Assembly: GCF_011947195.1 (NCBI RefSeq)
Contig: NZ_JAATVY010000003.1
Coordinates: 124,001-188,000, forward strand
Origin: Planosporangium thailandense
GTDB lineage: Bacteria; Actinomycetota; Actinomycetes; Mycobacteriales; Micromonosporaceae
DNA: 64,000 nucleotides
Reading direction: 5' to 3'
In this document: positions 57,027 through 64,000 of the stretch, piece by piece
How the letters are laid out: every line of letters starts with the position of its first letter
Position numbering within the stretch: position 1 is the stretch's first letter
Notes under the pieces: generated by a model
The model's input: the letters and a program-made list of their open reading frames with translations, nothing else
The model's database searches: none
What the model was told of the DNA's origin: nothing
Program-made: the position numbers and the translations under genes

Positions 57027-58628
57027 GTGCAGGACGTACGAAACGTGGCGGATCTGGTCCGCCGCGCCGCCGGTATGGGCGCCGGGCGCCCCGCACTGCG
57101 CTGGCATGATCGGCTGATCACCTGGGGAGAGCTGGACACCCAGGTCGATGCCGTCGCCGCCGCCCTGCGAGGGCTCGTCCACGCCGCAGACGACCGCGAA
57201 TCGCACCGCGCCGACGTCGGACCACGGATGGCGATCGCGCTGCCCAACGTCCCCGAGTTCGCGGCCGCCTACTTCGGAGCGCTGCGCGCCGGGTACGTGG
57301 TCGTGCCGGTCAACCCCGGGTACACCGCCCGTGAGCTGCAACACGTGCTGGCCGACACCGGCGCCGAGATCATCGTCGGCACGCCGGCCGTCCTGGAAGC
57401 CGTGGCGGGCATCGACGCGCCGGCGCCCCGGCACGCGTACAGCCTTGGTGAGCTCACCGGCGGCGGCCCCGCCGGCGCGCGACCCTTCGCCGAGCTCCTG
57501 GCCGCCCCCTCCGCCCCGACCGAGGCGACGACCGGCGGCGAGGACATCGCCGTCCTGCTCTACACGTCTGGTACGTCCGGTCTGCCCAAGGGCGCGATGC
57601 TGTCGCACCGGGCACTGCTGGCCAACCACGCCCAGCTCGCCGCGATCGAGCCCCGGCCGGTGGGCGAGGACGACGTCGTCCTGCTCACGCTGCCGCTGTT
57701 CCACTCGTACGGGCTCAACACCGGCCTGGGCGCCATCGCCTACCACGGTGCGTGCGGCGTCCTCGTCGAGCGGTTCGACCCGGCGGACACGCTCGCGCGC
57801 ATCCGCAGCGACGGCGTCACGGTCGTCGTCGGCGTGCCGCCCATGTTCGTCGCCTGGTCACTCATGGGTGAGCGGCTCGCCACCGCGTTCCGTGGGGTCC
57901 GGGTGGCGGTCTCCGGCGCCGCGCCGCTGGACGCGGCGACCGCGCAGCGGTTCGGCGAGGTGGCCGGCGCGCCGGTGTACGAGGGGTACGGGCTGACCGA
58001 GACCGCACCGGTGCTCACCACGACCATGGGCGAGGAACGCCCGAAGGCCGGCTCGATCGGCCGCCCGCTGCCCGACGTCGAGATCAAGCTCGTGGACGCG
58101 GACGGCAACGTCGTCGGCGAGATCGACGACGAGGGCGTCGACGACGAAGACATCGACTACGACGCGCCGGGCAGCCCCGGCACCGACCCGGGCGTGATGG
58201 TCGTCCGCGGACCCAACCTGTTCTCCGGGTACTGGCCCGACGGCCACGGCGGGCCCGACGCGGACGGATGGTTTTCGACGGCCGACATCGCGTACTCCGA
58301 CGCCGACGGTGACCTGTTCCTGGTCGACCGGGTCGGCGACTTGATCATCGTGAGCGGGTTCAACGTGTACCCGCGCGAGGTTGAGCTGGTGCTCGACAGC
58401 CACCCGGCGGTGGTGGAGTCCGCGGTGGTCGGGGTGCCGCACCCGTACACCCAGCAGACGGTGAAGGCCTACGTCGTACGCCGTCCGGACGCCGTCGTCA
58501 CGGCCGAGGAGCTGATCGCGTACTGCGAGGGCAACCTCGCCCGGTTCAAGTGCCCCACGGCCGTGGAGTTCGTGTCCGAGCTGCCCAAGTCGGCGACGGG
58601 CAAGGTGCGTAAGGGGGAGCTCGCATGA
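57027..58628 (+). CDS. AMP-dependent acyl-CoA synthetase/ligase
   Basis: 533 aa ANL superfamily. The P-loop is LLYTSGTSGLPKGAM, then YEGYGLTETAPV (A5), GDLFLVDRVGDLIIVSGFNVYPREVE (A8) and the catalytic Lys in SATGKVRKGEL. It adenylates a carboxylic acid and forms a CoA thioester; chain specificity unknown. An acidic insert (DDEGVDDEDIDYD) near residue 375 is unusual. GTG 57027 is leaderless. Its stop overlaps the glutaredoxin start. Confidence 0.9.
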   Translation: MQDVRNVADLVRRAAGMGAGRPALRWHDRLITWGELDTQVDAVAAALRGLVHAADDRESHRADVGPRMAIALPNVPEFAAAYFGALRAGYVVVPVNPGYTARELQHVLADTGAEIIVGTPAVLEAVAGIDAPAPRHAYSLGELTGGGPAGARPFAELLAAPSAPTEATTGGEDIAVLLYTSGTSGLPKGAMLSHRALLANHAQLAAIEPRPVGEDDVVLLTLPLFHSYGLNTGLGAIAYHGACGVLVERFDPADTLARIRSDGVTVVVGVPPMFVAWSLMGERLATAFRGVRVAVSGAAPLDAATAQRFGEVAGAPVYEGYGLTETAPVLTTTMGEERPKAGSIGRPLPDVEIKLVDADGNVVGEIDDEGVDDEDIDYDAPGSPGTDPGVMVVRGPNLFSGYWPDGHGGPDADGWFSTADIAYSDADGDLFLVDRVGDLIIVSGFNVYPREVELVLDSHPAVVESAVVGVPHPYTQQTVKAYVVRRPDAVVTAEELIAYCEGNLARFKCPTAVEFVSELPKSATGKVRKGELA

Positions 58629-58864
58629 GCGACCGGCTCGTACTGTTGACGAGGCCCGGGTGCCACCTGTGCGAGGTCGCCAAGGAGGCGATGGCGCGGG
58701 TCGCCGCGGCGTCCGGCGAGTCCTGGCACGAGGTCGACATCTCGGGTGACCGGGAGCTGGAAGGTGAGTACGGCGACCGGATCCCGGTCGTGCTCCTCGA
58801 TGGCAGGGAGCACGGATACTGGCGGGTCGAAGAAGATCGACTGCTGCGCGACCTGGGCCGATAA
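58625..58864 (+). CDS. glutaredoxin-family protein
   Basis: 79 aa thioredoxin fold (DUF836 type): LLTRPGCHLCEVAKEAM has C13-H-L-C16, and RIPVVLLDG provides the cis-Pro. A disulfide reductase working with mycothiol is plausible. ATG 58625 overlaps the ligase TGA (ATGA). Rv0508-like position upstream of hemA. Confidence 0.88.
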   Translation: MSDRLVLLTRPGCHLCEVAKEAMARVAAASGESWHEVDISGDRELEGEYGDRIPVVLLDGREHGYWRVEEDRLLRDLGR

Positions 58865-58867
58865 GGT
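58862..58867 (+). promoter_or_regulatory. -10 box of HAD gene, built on the glutaredoxin stop
   Basis: TAAGGT begins with the glutaredoxin TAA (58862-58864) and lies 7 nt before GTG 58875. Confidence 0.45.
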
Positions 58868-58874
58868 TGCGGCC

Positions 58875-59558
58875 GTGGCGCATCTTGTCTGGGACTGGAA
58901 CGGAACGCTGCTCGACGATCTGACCCTCGTGGTTGCGGCGACGAACGTCTCGCTCGCGGCGGTCGACGGCCCGCCGATCACGGCTGACGATCACCGGCGG
59001 GACTTCCGCCGCCCGGTCGCCGACTACTACGGCCACGTGCTCGGCCGGTCGGTGACGCAGGAGGAGTTCGTCCAGCTCGACCGCGTCTACCACGACTTCT
59101 ACCGCGACGGGCTGCTCGACTGCGCGCTGGCGGCCGATGCCGAGGCCGCGATGCGGGCCTGGCCGGGCACGCAGTCGCTGCTGTCGATGTGGTTCCACGA
59201 GGAGCTGGTGCCCGAGGTCACGCGGCGCGGGCTGCACGCGGTGTTCGAGCGCATCGACGGGCTGCGCCCCGGTGTCCTCGCGGGCGGCCACAAGGCGGAG
59301 CACCTCGCCGCCCACCTGGACGCGCTCGGCGTGGCCGGCGCGGACGCCGTCCTGATCGGTGACTCGGTCGACGACGCGCACGCCGCGGCCTCGGCCGGCG
59401 CCGCCTGCATCCTGTACGGCGGGGGCTTCACCCACCCGGAGCGCCTGCTGGCGGCCGGGGTGCCGGTGGCCTCGACGCTGCTCGAGGCGGTGGCGCTGGC
59501 CCGGGAGGCGGTCGGTGCCGAGGCTCCCGACCAGGGGTGCGCTCAGGCGCCCAGGTAG
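58875..59558 (+). CDS. HAD-family phosphatase
   Basis: 227 aa. VWDWNGTLLDD is motif I (DxN variant: D-W-N), GGHKAEHLAAHL holds the Lys, and VLIGDSVDDAHAA is motif IV. Phosphoglycolate-phosphatase-like cap. Substrate unknown. GTG 58875 is leaderless. The 3' end overlaps the convergent regulator gene by 16 bp. Confidence 0.85.
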   Translation: MAHLVWDWNGTLLDDLTLVVAATNVSLAAVDGPPITADDHRRDFRRPVADYYGHVLGRSVTQEEFVQLDRVYHDFYRDGLLDCALAADAEAAMRAWPGTQSLLSMWFHEELVPEVTRRGLHAVFERIDGLRPGVLAGGHKAEHLAAHLDALGVAGADAVLIGDSVDDAHAAASAGAACILYGGGFTHPERLLAAGVPVASTLLEAVALAREAVGAEAPDQGCAQAPR

Positions 59559-60187
59559 GCCAGCACGGCGCGTACCCGCCGGTGCTGCTCGTCGTCGGGG
59601 GCCAGATCGAGCTTGGCGAAGACGTTTCCGATGTGCTTCTCCACGGCGCCTTCGCTGATGACGAGCCGGCGTGCGATCGCGGCGTTGGACCGCCCTTCGG
59701 CCATGAGCGCCAGCACCTCGCGCTCGCGCGGGGTGAGCGCCCGCAGCGGGTCGTCGCGGCGCCGCCGTACCAGGAGCTGGGCGACGACCTCGGGATCGAG
59801 CACGGTCGCGCCGGCGGCGACCCGGCGCAGCGCGTCCAGAAACTCGCCGACCTCCGCGACCCGGTCCTTGAGCAGGTACCCGACCGCACCGTGCCGGTCG
59901 GCCAGCAGGTCTTCGGCGTACGACACCTCGACGTACTGGCTGAGCACGAGGACCGGAGCGCCGGGTACCCGCTGCCGGGCTTCCACCGCGGCCCGCAGCC
60001 CCTCGTCGGTGTGGCTGGGCGGCATCCGGACGTCGACGATGGAGACGTCGGGGCGGTGCGCCGTCACCGCCTCCACGAGCGCCGGGCCGTCCCCGACGGC
60101 GGCGGCGACGACGTGGCCGTTCTCGGCGAGCAGGCGTACCAGGCCTTCGCGGAGCAGTACCGCGTCGTCAGCGACCACCACGCGCAT
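59543..60187 (-). CDS. NarL/FixJ-family response regulator
   Basis: 214 aa. Receiver domain with D52 in SIVDVRMPP and K in YLLKDR; LuxR-type HTH LTPREREVLALMAEGRSNAAIARRLVISEGAVEKHIGNVFAKL. Works with the kinase 12 nt upstream, a LiaRS-like pair; the signal is unknown. GAGGACTCGAAGAG precedes ATG 60187. Confidence 0.9.
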   Translation of the reverse strand: MRVVVADDAVLLREGLVRLLAENGHVVAAAVGDGPALVEAVTAHRPDVSIVDVRMPPSHTDEGLRAAVEARQRVPGAPVLVLSQYVEVSYAEDLLADRHGAVGYLLKDRVAEVGEFLDALRRVAAGATVLDPEVVAQLLVRRRRDDPLRALTPREREVLALMAEGRSNAAIARRLVISEGAVEKHIGNVFAKLDLAPDDEQHRRVRAVLAYLGA

Positions 60188-60199
60188 CTCTTCGAGTCC

Positions 60200-61537
60200 T
60201 CACTGGCAGGGCAGCCGCGCGCTGACGACGGTCGGGCCGCCGGGCGGGCTGGTCAGGGTCAGCTCACCACCCGCGGCGTGGACCCGGTCGGCCAGCCCGG
60301 CCAGGCCGTGCCCCTTCGACAGCTCCGCGCCGCCGACCCCGTTGTCGACGACGCTCACGAGCAGGTGGTCGTTGTCGCGACGGACGATCGCCTGGCACTC
60401 GTCGGCCCGGCTGTGCTTCGCGACGTTGGTCAGCGCCTCGGCCAGTACGAAGTACGCGGTCGACTCGACGCTCGGATCGAGCCGGCCCGGGTCGGGCGCG
60501 TCCAGCTCGACCGGGACGGTGGACCGGCCGGCGAGCGCCGCGACGGCGGCGACCAGCCCGCGGTCGACCAGGATCGGCGGGGCGATGCCGCGGGACAGCG
60601 CGCGCAGCTCGTCGAGGGTTTCGCGGGTCTGGAGCAGCGCTTCGGCAACGGTCCGGCGGGCGGCCTCCGGGTCGGTGTCGAGCTGGTGCTCGGCGCGGCC
60701 GAGGTCCATCGCGAGGCGGACCAGCCGCTGCTGCGGGCCGTCGTGGATGTCGCGTTCGAGGCGGCGCAGCGCGGTCGACTCGGCGGATACGGCGGCGCTG
60801 CGCTGCGACCGGGCGGTGGCCGTGGCCGCCTCCGCGGCGGCGTTCGCCCGCTCCAGCCCGGCGATGCGAGCGCGCAGGTCGGTCATGCCGGTGAGCAGCG
60901 CCTTGGCGATGCTCGCCTGTAGCTGCGCGCACAAGCGGGTGACGATCGGAAGGGTGAGCAGGAAGAAGAGCCCTATCGCGGTGTAGAGCGTCACCCGCGC
61001 GGTCGTGCTGTCACCCATTCCGAGCAGCTCGTTCAGCGAATCGACCTTGTGGGGCGGGTGTGGAATCGTCCAGTCGTAGACGACGGTGAGGGTGCCGCCG
61101 ACAGCGGCGGCCCACCAGCCGACCGCGATGGACCAGGTGACGGTGGCCACTATGAACCCGATCACACCATGGAGCAGGTCCAGCCAGGACTGGCCGTCGG
61201 CGATCGGAGCGAAGAGGCGCCGCCAGACACCGGCGTCCCGGGCCGCGCGCTTGTAGGTGCCGCCGACGTGCGGCACGTCGAGGACCCGCGAGATCCGCCA
61301 GCGTTCCAACTCGGCGAAGCCCCTGGCCGCGAAGAGGGTGGCGGTCAGGATGGGGATGCCGGCCAGCGTGATGAACATGCCGACGCCGAGGGAAAACCCG
61401 GTAACGAAGACCACGAAGCCGGCCAGCGCGATCGGGAATCCGGTGAGCAGGTACGCCGAGTCGATTCCGAGCTGGTTGATCAGTCTGCGGACGGCGGGCG
61501 GTTCGGCGCTTGTGGGCAGCGATGCGGTCGGCGTCAT
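60200..61537 (-). CDS. sensor histidine kinase (HisKA_3 type)
   Basis: 445 aa. Four hydrophobic segments in a PF13796-type sensor region (residues about 30-210), then the phosphorylation helix LERDIHDGPQQRLVRLAMDLG and HATPase_c with VVDNGVGG and GHGLAGLADRV. Probably envelope-stress sensing. ATG 61537 has minus TAGCGT (61550-61545) 7 nt upstream. It forms an operon with the response regulator. Confidence 0.9.
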   Translation of the reverse strand: MTPTASLPTSAEPPAVRRLINQLGIDSAYLLTGFPIALAGFVVFVTGFSLGVGMFITLAGIPILTATLFAARGFAELERWRISRVLDVPHVGGTYKRAARDAGVWRRLFAPIADGQSWLDLLHGVIGFIVATVTWSIAVGWWAAAVGGTLTVVYDWTIPHPPHKVDSLNELLGMGDSTTARVTLYTAIGLFFLLTLPIVTRLCAQLQASIAKALLTGMTDLRARIAGLERANAAAEAATATARSQRSAAVSAESTALRRLERDIHDGPQQRLVRLAMDLGRAEHQLDTDPEAARRTVAEALLQTRETLDELRALSRGIAPPILVDRGLVAAVAALAGRSTVPVELDAPDPGRLDPSVESTAYFVLAEALTNVAKHSRADECQAIVRRDNDHLLVSVVDNGVGGAELSKGHGLAGLADRVHAAGGELTLTSPPGGPTVVSARLPCQ

Positions 61538-61544
61538 GTCGGAA

Positions 61545-61550
61545 ACGCTA
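61545..61550 (-). promoter_or_regulatory. -10 box of leaderless histidine-kinase gene
   Basis: Minus TAGCGT lies 7 nt before ATG 61537. Confidence 0.5.
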
Positions 61551-61860
61551 GGCATCGCGCCCGTCGGCTCCCATCCGGTCGGCTGGCGTTTCAGGGGTGA
61601 GGCTATCCCTACCCCGCGGTGCGCGGTGCCCGTGACGTCGCACACGGCCAGCCGGGGAATGCGTGGGAGCGGTCATCCGGCAGAATGCGAATGGACGGCC
61701 ACTATTCAGACGACCTGGGTCGGGCAATTCGGAATTAAGTCGTATCTTTCGCCGCTGTCCCGCTCGTGAGGCGTCCCGGGCCGACAATGAACGGCAGGGT
61801 ACCGCCCGTGAGTCGGCCGAGCGATGGGTGTCGGCGAGTCGATTCTTCAAGATCGTGAGT
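61551..61860. other. intergenic region between kinase and rex promoters
   Basis: 310 nt, lower in G/C than its neighbours around 61715-61750 (GCAATTCGGAATTAAG). An 81-codon frame crosses it and the Rex site but has no ribosome site or family. I see no gene here. Confidence 0.4.
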
Positions 61861-61889
61861 TTGTGCAAACGTTCACAAACGCCTACTCT
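61861..61889 (+). promoter_or_regulatory. rex promoter with Rex operator
   Basis: TTGTGCAAACGTTCACAA (61861-61878) matches the Rex operator TTGTGAA-N4-TTCACAA with one mismatch. TTGTGC also forms the -35, with a 17-nt spacer to the -10 TACTCT (61884-61889). Rex binding would block its own transcription at low NADH. Confidence 0.85.
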
Positions 61890-61972
61890 GTTACGACGTC
61901 GAGCCTAGATAGCACAGCCGCACACGGGCTGCGCACCTGGGGTTCACAACACGTTCGACGTCTCGGAGTCTG

Positions 61973-62728
61973 ATGAGTCAGCAGCGCAACGGGCAAGCCG
62001 CCGGTGTATCCGATGGGGGAGTGTTCCCGGACCTTCCCGAAGCCACCGTCGCCCGGCTGCCGGAATACCTCCGCGCCCTGCACCATCTCGCGGAGACCGG
62101 GTTCGAGACGGTCTCCAGCGAGGGGCTGGCCGCGGCGGCCGGGGTCAACTCGGCCAAGCTGCGCAAAGACCTGTCCCACCTCGGCTCGTACGGCACCCGC
62201 GGCGTCGGCTACGACGTCGCCCTGCTCATCGCGCAGATCGAACACGTCCTCGGCCTCACGCAGCGCCGGGCCGTGGCTCTGGTCGGCGTGGGTAACCTTG
62301 GACACGCGCTGGCCGGCTACGGCGGGTTCAGCACCCGCGGATTCCGCATCGCCGCGCTCTTCGACGCCGATCCCGACCGGATCGGTGAGCGCATCAACGG
62401 CCTGGTCGTGAAAGACATCGCGCGCCTGCCCGAGGTGGTCGCCGCCGAGGCGATCTCCATCGCTCTGATCGCGACGCCGGCCCACGCCGCCCAACTGGTC
62501 GCCGACCAGCTCGTCGCGGCCGGGGTCACCAGCATTCTCAACTTCGCGCCGTGCGTGCTCAGCGTGCCCGACGGCGTCGACGTCCGGAAGGTCGATCTCG
62601 CGATCGAACTCCAGATACTGTCGTTCCACGAGCACCGCAAGTCGGCGCTGACCACCCTGCCCGCGCCTGCCGGCAACGGGCGAATGAAAATCCGTCCAAC
62701 CCTGAACGGGGAGGCGCTCGCTACGTGA
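61973..62728 (+). CDS. rex: redox-sensing transcriptional repressor Rex
   Basis: 251 aa. Winged helix (ARLPEYLRALHHLAETGFETVSSEGLAAAAGVNSAKLRKDLSHLGSYGTRGVGYDV) and NADH-binding Rossmann domain (ALVGVGNLGHALAGYGGF..FDADPDRIG). It represses respiratory and other genes until NADH/NAD rises. ATG 61973 follows CGGAG. The TGA overlaps the hemA GTG. In Streptomyces rex also heads the hem operon. Confidence 0.95.
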   Translation: MSQQRNGQAAGVSDGGVFPDLPEATVARLPEYLRALHHLAETGFETVSSEGLAAAAGVNSAKLRKDLSHLGSYGTRGVGYDVALLIAQIEHVLGLTQRRAVALVGVGNLGHALAGYGGFSTRGFRIAALFDADPDRIGERINGLVVKDIARLPEVVAAEAISIALIATPAHAAQLVADQLVAAGVTSILNFAPCVLSVPDGVDVRKVDLAIELQILSFHEHRKSALTTLPAPAGNGRMKIRPTLNGEALAT

Positions 62729-64000
62729 ACCTGCTCGTCGTCGGCGTATCGCACCGCACCGCTGGAGTCTCTCTGCTGGAGCGGCTCGCGGTGACCGCCG
62801 ACCAGACTCCTCAGTTGCTGACCCGGCTGCTCGCCCAGGAGTACGTGGGCGAGGCGCTCGTGCTGTCCACCTGTAACCGGGTGGAGGTGTACGCCGCGGT
62901 GTCAGCCTTCCACGGCGGCCTGGCCGACATCGGCGCCGTGCTCGCCGAGCGCGCCGGGTGCTCCGTGGCCGACCTGGCTCCGCACCTGTACGTCAACTAC
63001 GACGTCGACGCCGTCGGGCACGCGTTCCGGGTGGCCGCCGGGCTCGACTCCATGGTCGTCGGTGAGGCCCAGATCCTCGGTCAGCTGCGCGACGCGTACG
63101 CCGTGGCCATCGAGCACGGCACCGCCGGCCGCCTGCTGCACGAACTCACCCAGCAGGCGCTGCGGGTGGGCAAGCGCGCCCACGCCGAGACCGAGATCGA
63201 CCGGGCCGGGCAGAGCGTCGTCACCGCCGCCCTGCGGCTGGGGCTGTCAAGCCTGTACGGCGAGCAGACCGAGACCTTCCCGCCGGACGCCTCCGCCGAC
63301 GCCCTCGTCATCGGCGCGGGCGCGATGGGCGCGCTCGCCCTCGCGACGCTGCGCCGGGCCGGTGCCGGCCGGCTCTACGTGGCCAACCGGAGCGCGGGGC
63401 GGGCGGAGCGGCTCGCGGCCGGTTACGAGGCCGAGACCGTGCCCTTCGACGAGCTGGGCTCCGCGCTCGCCCGCGTCGACCTGGTCGTCTGCGCCACGGC
63501 CTCGCCGGAGCCGGTGCTCACCACGGAGCTGATCGCCGCCGCGCGCCGGCCGGGCGCCGGTACGCGCCCGCTGCTGGTGCTGGACCTGGCCGTACCCCGG
63601 GACGTGGCTCCCGGCGTCGGTGACCTGCCCGGCGTGATCGTGGTCGACATGGAGACCCTCGGGCTCGCCGCCGACCGGCGGGCGGGCGAGGCCGCGGACG
63701 TCATCGGCGTCGCCGAGGACGTCGTCCTGCCGGAGGGGCAGCGCCTCGGGCTGCCGGCCGACACCGACGTACGGGCCGCCGAGGCGATCGTGGCCGACGA
63801 GGTGGAGGCGTTCCGCACCTGGCAGCGCAGCGCCGACGTGGCGCCGACCGTCGCGGCTCTGCGGGCGCGCGCCGATGAGGTCGTTGTCGCCGAGCTGGGC
63901 CGGCTCCGGCAGCGCCGCCCGGATCTGACCGACGACCAGCGTTCGGACGTGGCCCGCACGGTGCACCGGATCGTGCAGCGGCTGCTGCACGAGCCCTCGG
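62725..64000 (+). CDS. hemA: glutamyl-tRNA reductase HemA (3' end outside window)
   Basis: At least 425 codons, no stop before the window end. The catalytic Cys is C50 in VLSTCNRVEVY; GLDSMVVGEAQILGQ, GAGAMGALALATLRRAGAGRLYVANRS (NADPH site) and DLAVPRDV follow. It reduces Glu-tRNA to glutamate-1-semialdehyde, the first step of C5 tetrapyrrole synthesis. GTG 62725 overlaps the rex TGA (GTGA). The dimerisation domain is reached at the end (VEAFRTWQRSADVAPTVAALRARAD), so only the last residues are missing. Confidence 0.95.
   Translation, partial: MNLLVVGVSHRTAGVSLLERLAVTADQTPQLLTRLLAQEYVGEALVLSTCNRVEVYAAVSAFHGGLADIGAVLAERAGCSVADLAPHLYVNYDVDAVGHAFRVAAGLDSMVVGEAQILGQLRDAYAVAIEHGTAGRLLHELTQQALRVGKRAHAETEIDRAGQSVVTAALRLGLSSLYGEQTETFPPDASADALVIGAGAMGALALATLRRAGAGRLYVANRSAGRAERLAAGYEAETVPFDELGSALARVDLVVCATASPEPVLTTELIAAARRPGAGTRPLLVLDLAVPRDVAPGVGDLPGVIVVDMETLGLAADRRAGEAADVIGVAEDVVLPEGQRLGLPADTDVRAAEAIVADEVEAFRTWQRSADVAPTVAALRARADEVVVAELGRLRQRRPDLTDDQRSDVARTVHRIVQRLLHEPS

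Noticed and set aside
61663-61908. 81-codon plus-strand ORF before rex
   Set aside because: It runs across the Rex operator and promoter, lacks a ribosome site and has no recognisable domain.

Overview
The window is about 72% GC with strong G/C in third codon positions, many GTG starts and short gene gaps. It carries mycothiol genes (mshA, mshD), a Cys-responsive-looking leader peptide, PHO boxes, and a bldN/rsbN developmental sigma/anti-sigma pair. This points to a filamentous actinomycete. The repeat content and gene order suggest Micromonosporaceae (Micromonospora/Actinoplanes type), but the exact genus cannot be read from the sequence. No rRNA, tRNA, CRISPR, phage or insertion sequence was seen.

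Layout. 0-7 kb: DUF402 protein; an ECF41-type sigma gene facing its carboxymuconolactone decarboxylase target; a DUF47-Pit phosphate uptake pair; an oxidoreductase; thiolase plus NUDIX. 7-21 kb: a block whose order matches, from memory, M. tuberculosis Rv0812-Rv0820: pstSCAB, mshD, glnR, a membrane protein, lmeA-like DUF2993, a Cys leader peptide with thiosulfate sulfurtransferase and DUF1416, DsrE, FABP/nitrobindin and pabC. 21-24.5 kb: Fur-family regulator, YgfZ, NUDIX, BKACE, asparaginase. 24.6-64 kb: a block matching Rv0474-Rv0509: XRE regulator, HbhA-like protein, DUF2516, murB, SDR, mshA, YbjN, gpm, senX3-regX3 with phoU, a Cys-rich protein, ppx, sugar-phosphate isomerase, bS22, epimerase, acyltransferase, HAD-IB, rsbN-bldN, AMP ligase, glutaredoxin, a two-component system, rex and hemA (cut by the window end). 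A GT39 transferase, a GH20 hexosaminidase and two MFS pumps (34.9-40.8 kb) interrupt that order.

How the genes work together. Phosphate: PstSCAB (high affinity), Pit-DUF47 (low affinity), PhoU and SenX3-RegX3 form one regulatory set, with PHO-box-like repeats upstream of pstS and between phoU and senX3. Thiol/redox: MshA and MshD make mycothiol; two DinB/MDMPI-type proteins, a glutaredoxin-like protein, sulfurtransferase and Rex sit in the same redox economy. Development: BldN has its consensus promoter in front of its probable anti-sigma gene rsbN.

Most unusual signals: (1) a family of mini-ORFs (27, 25 and 41 codons) starting SERSER and ending ERSE, which bridge pstC-pstA and precede the epimerase gene by GTGA/ATGA overlaps; (2) matched ECF41 promoters before both the sigma gene and its target; (3) an unlisted 24-residue Cys leader peptide; (4) a small ORF coupled by ATGA overlap to bldN; (5) two 54-nt elements with identical arms at convergent gene ends; (6) tandem micro-repeats built around stop codons; (7) about two dozen TANNNT boxes 6-8 nt before start codons, implying widespread leaderless transcription.
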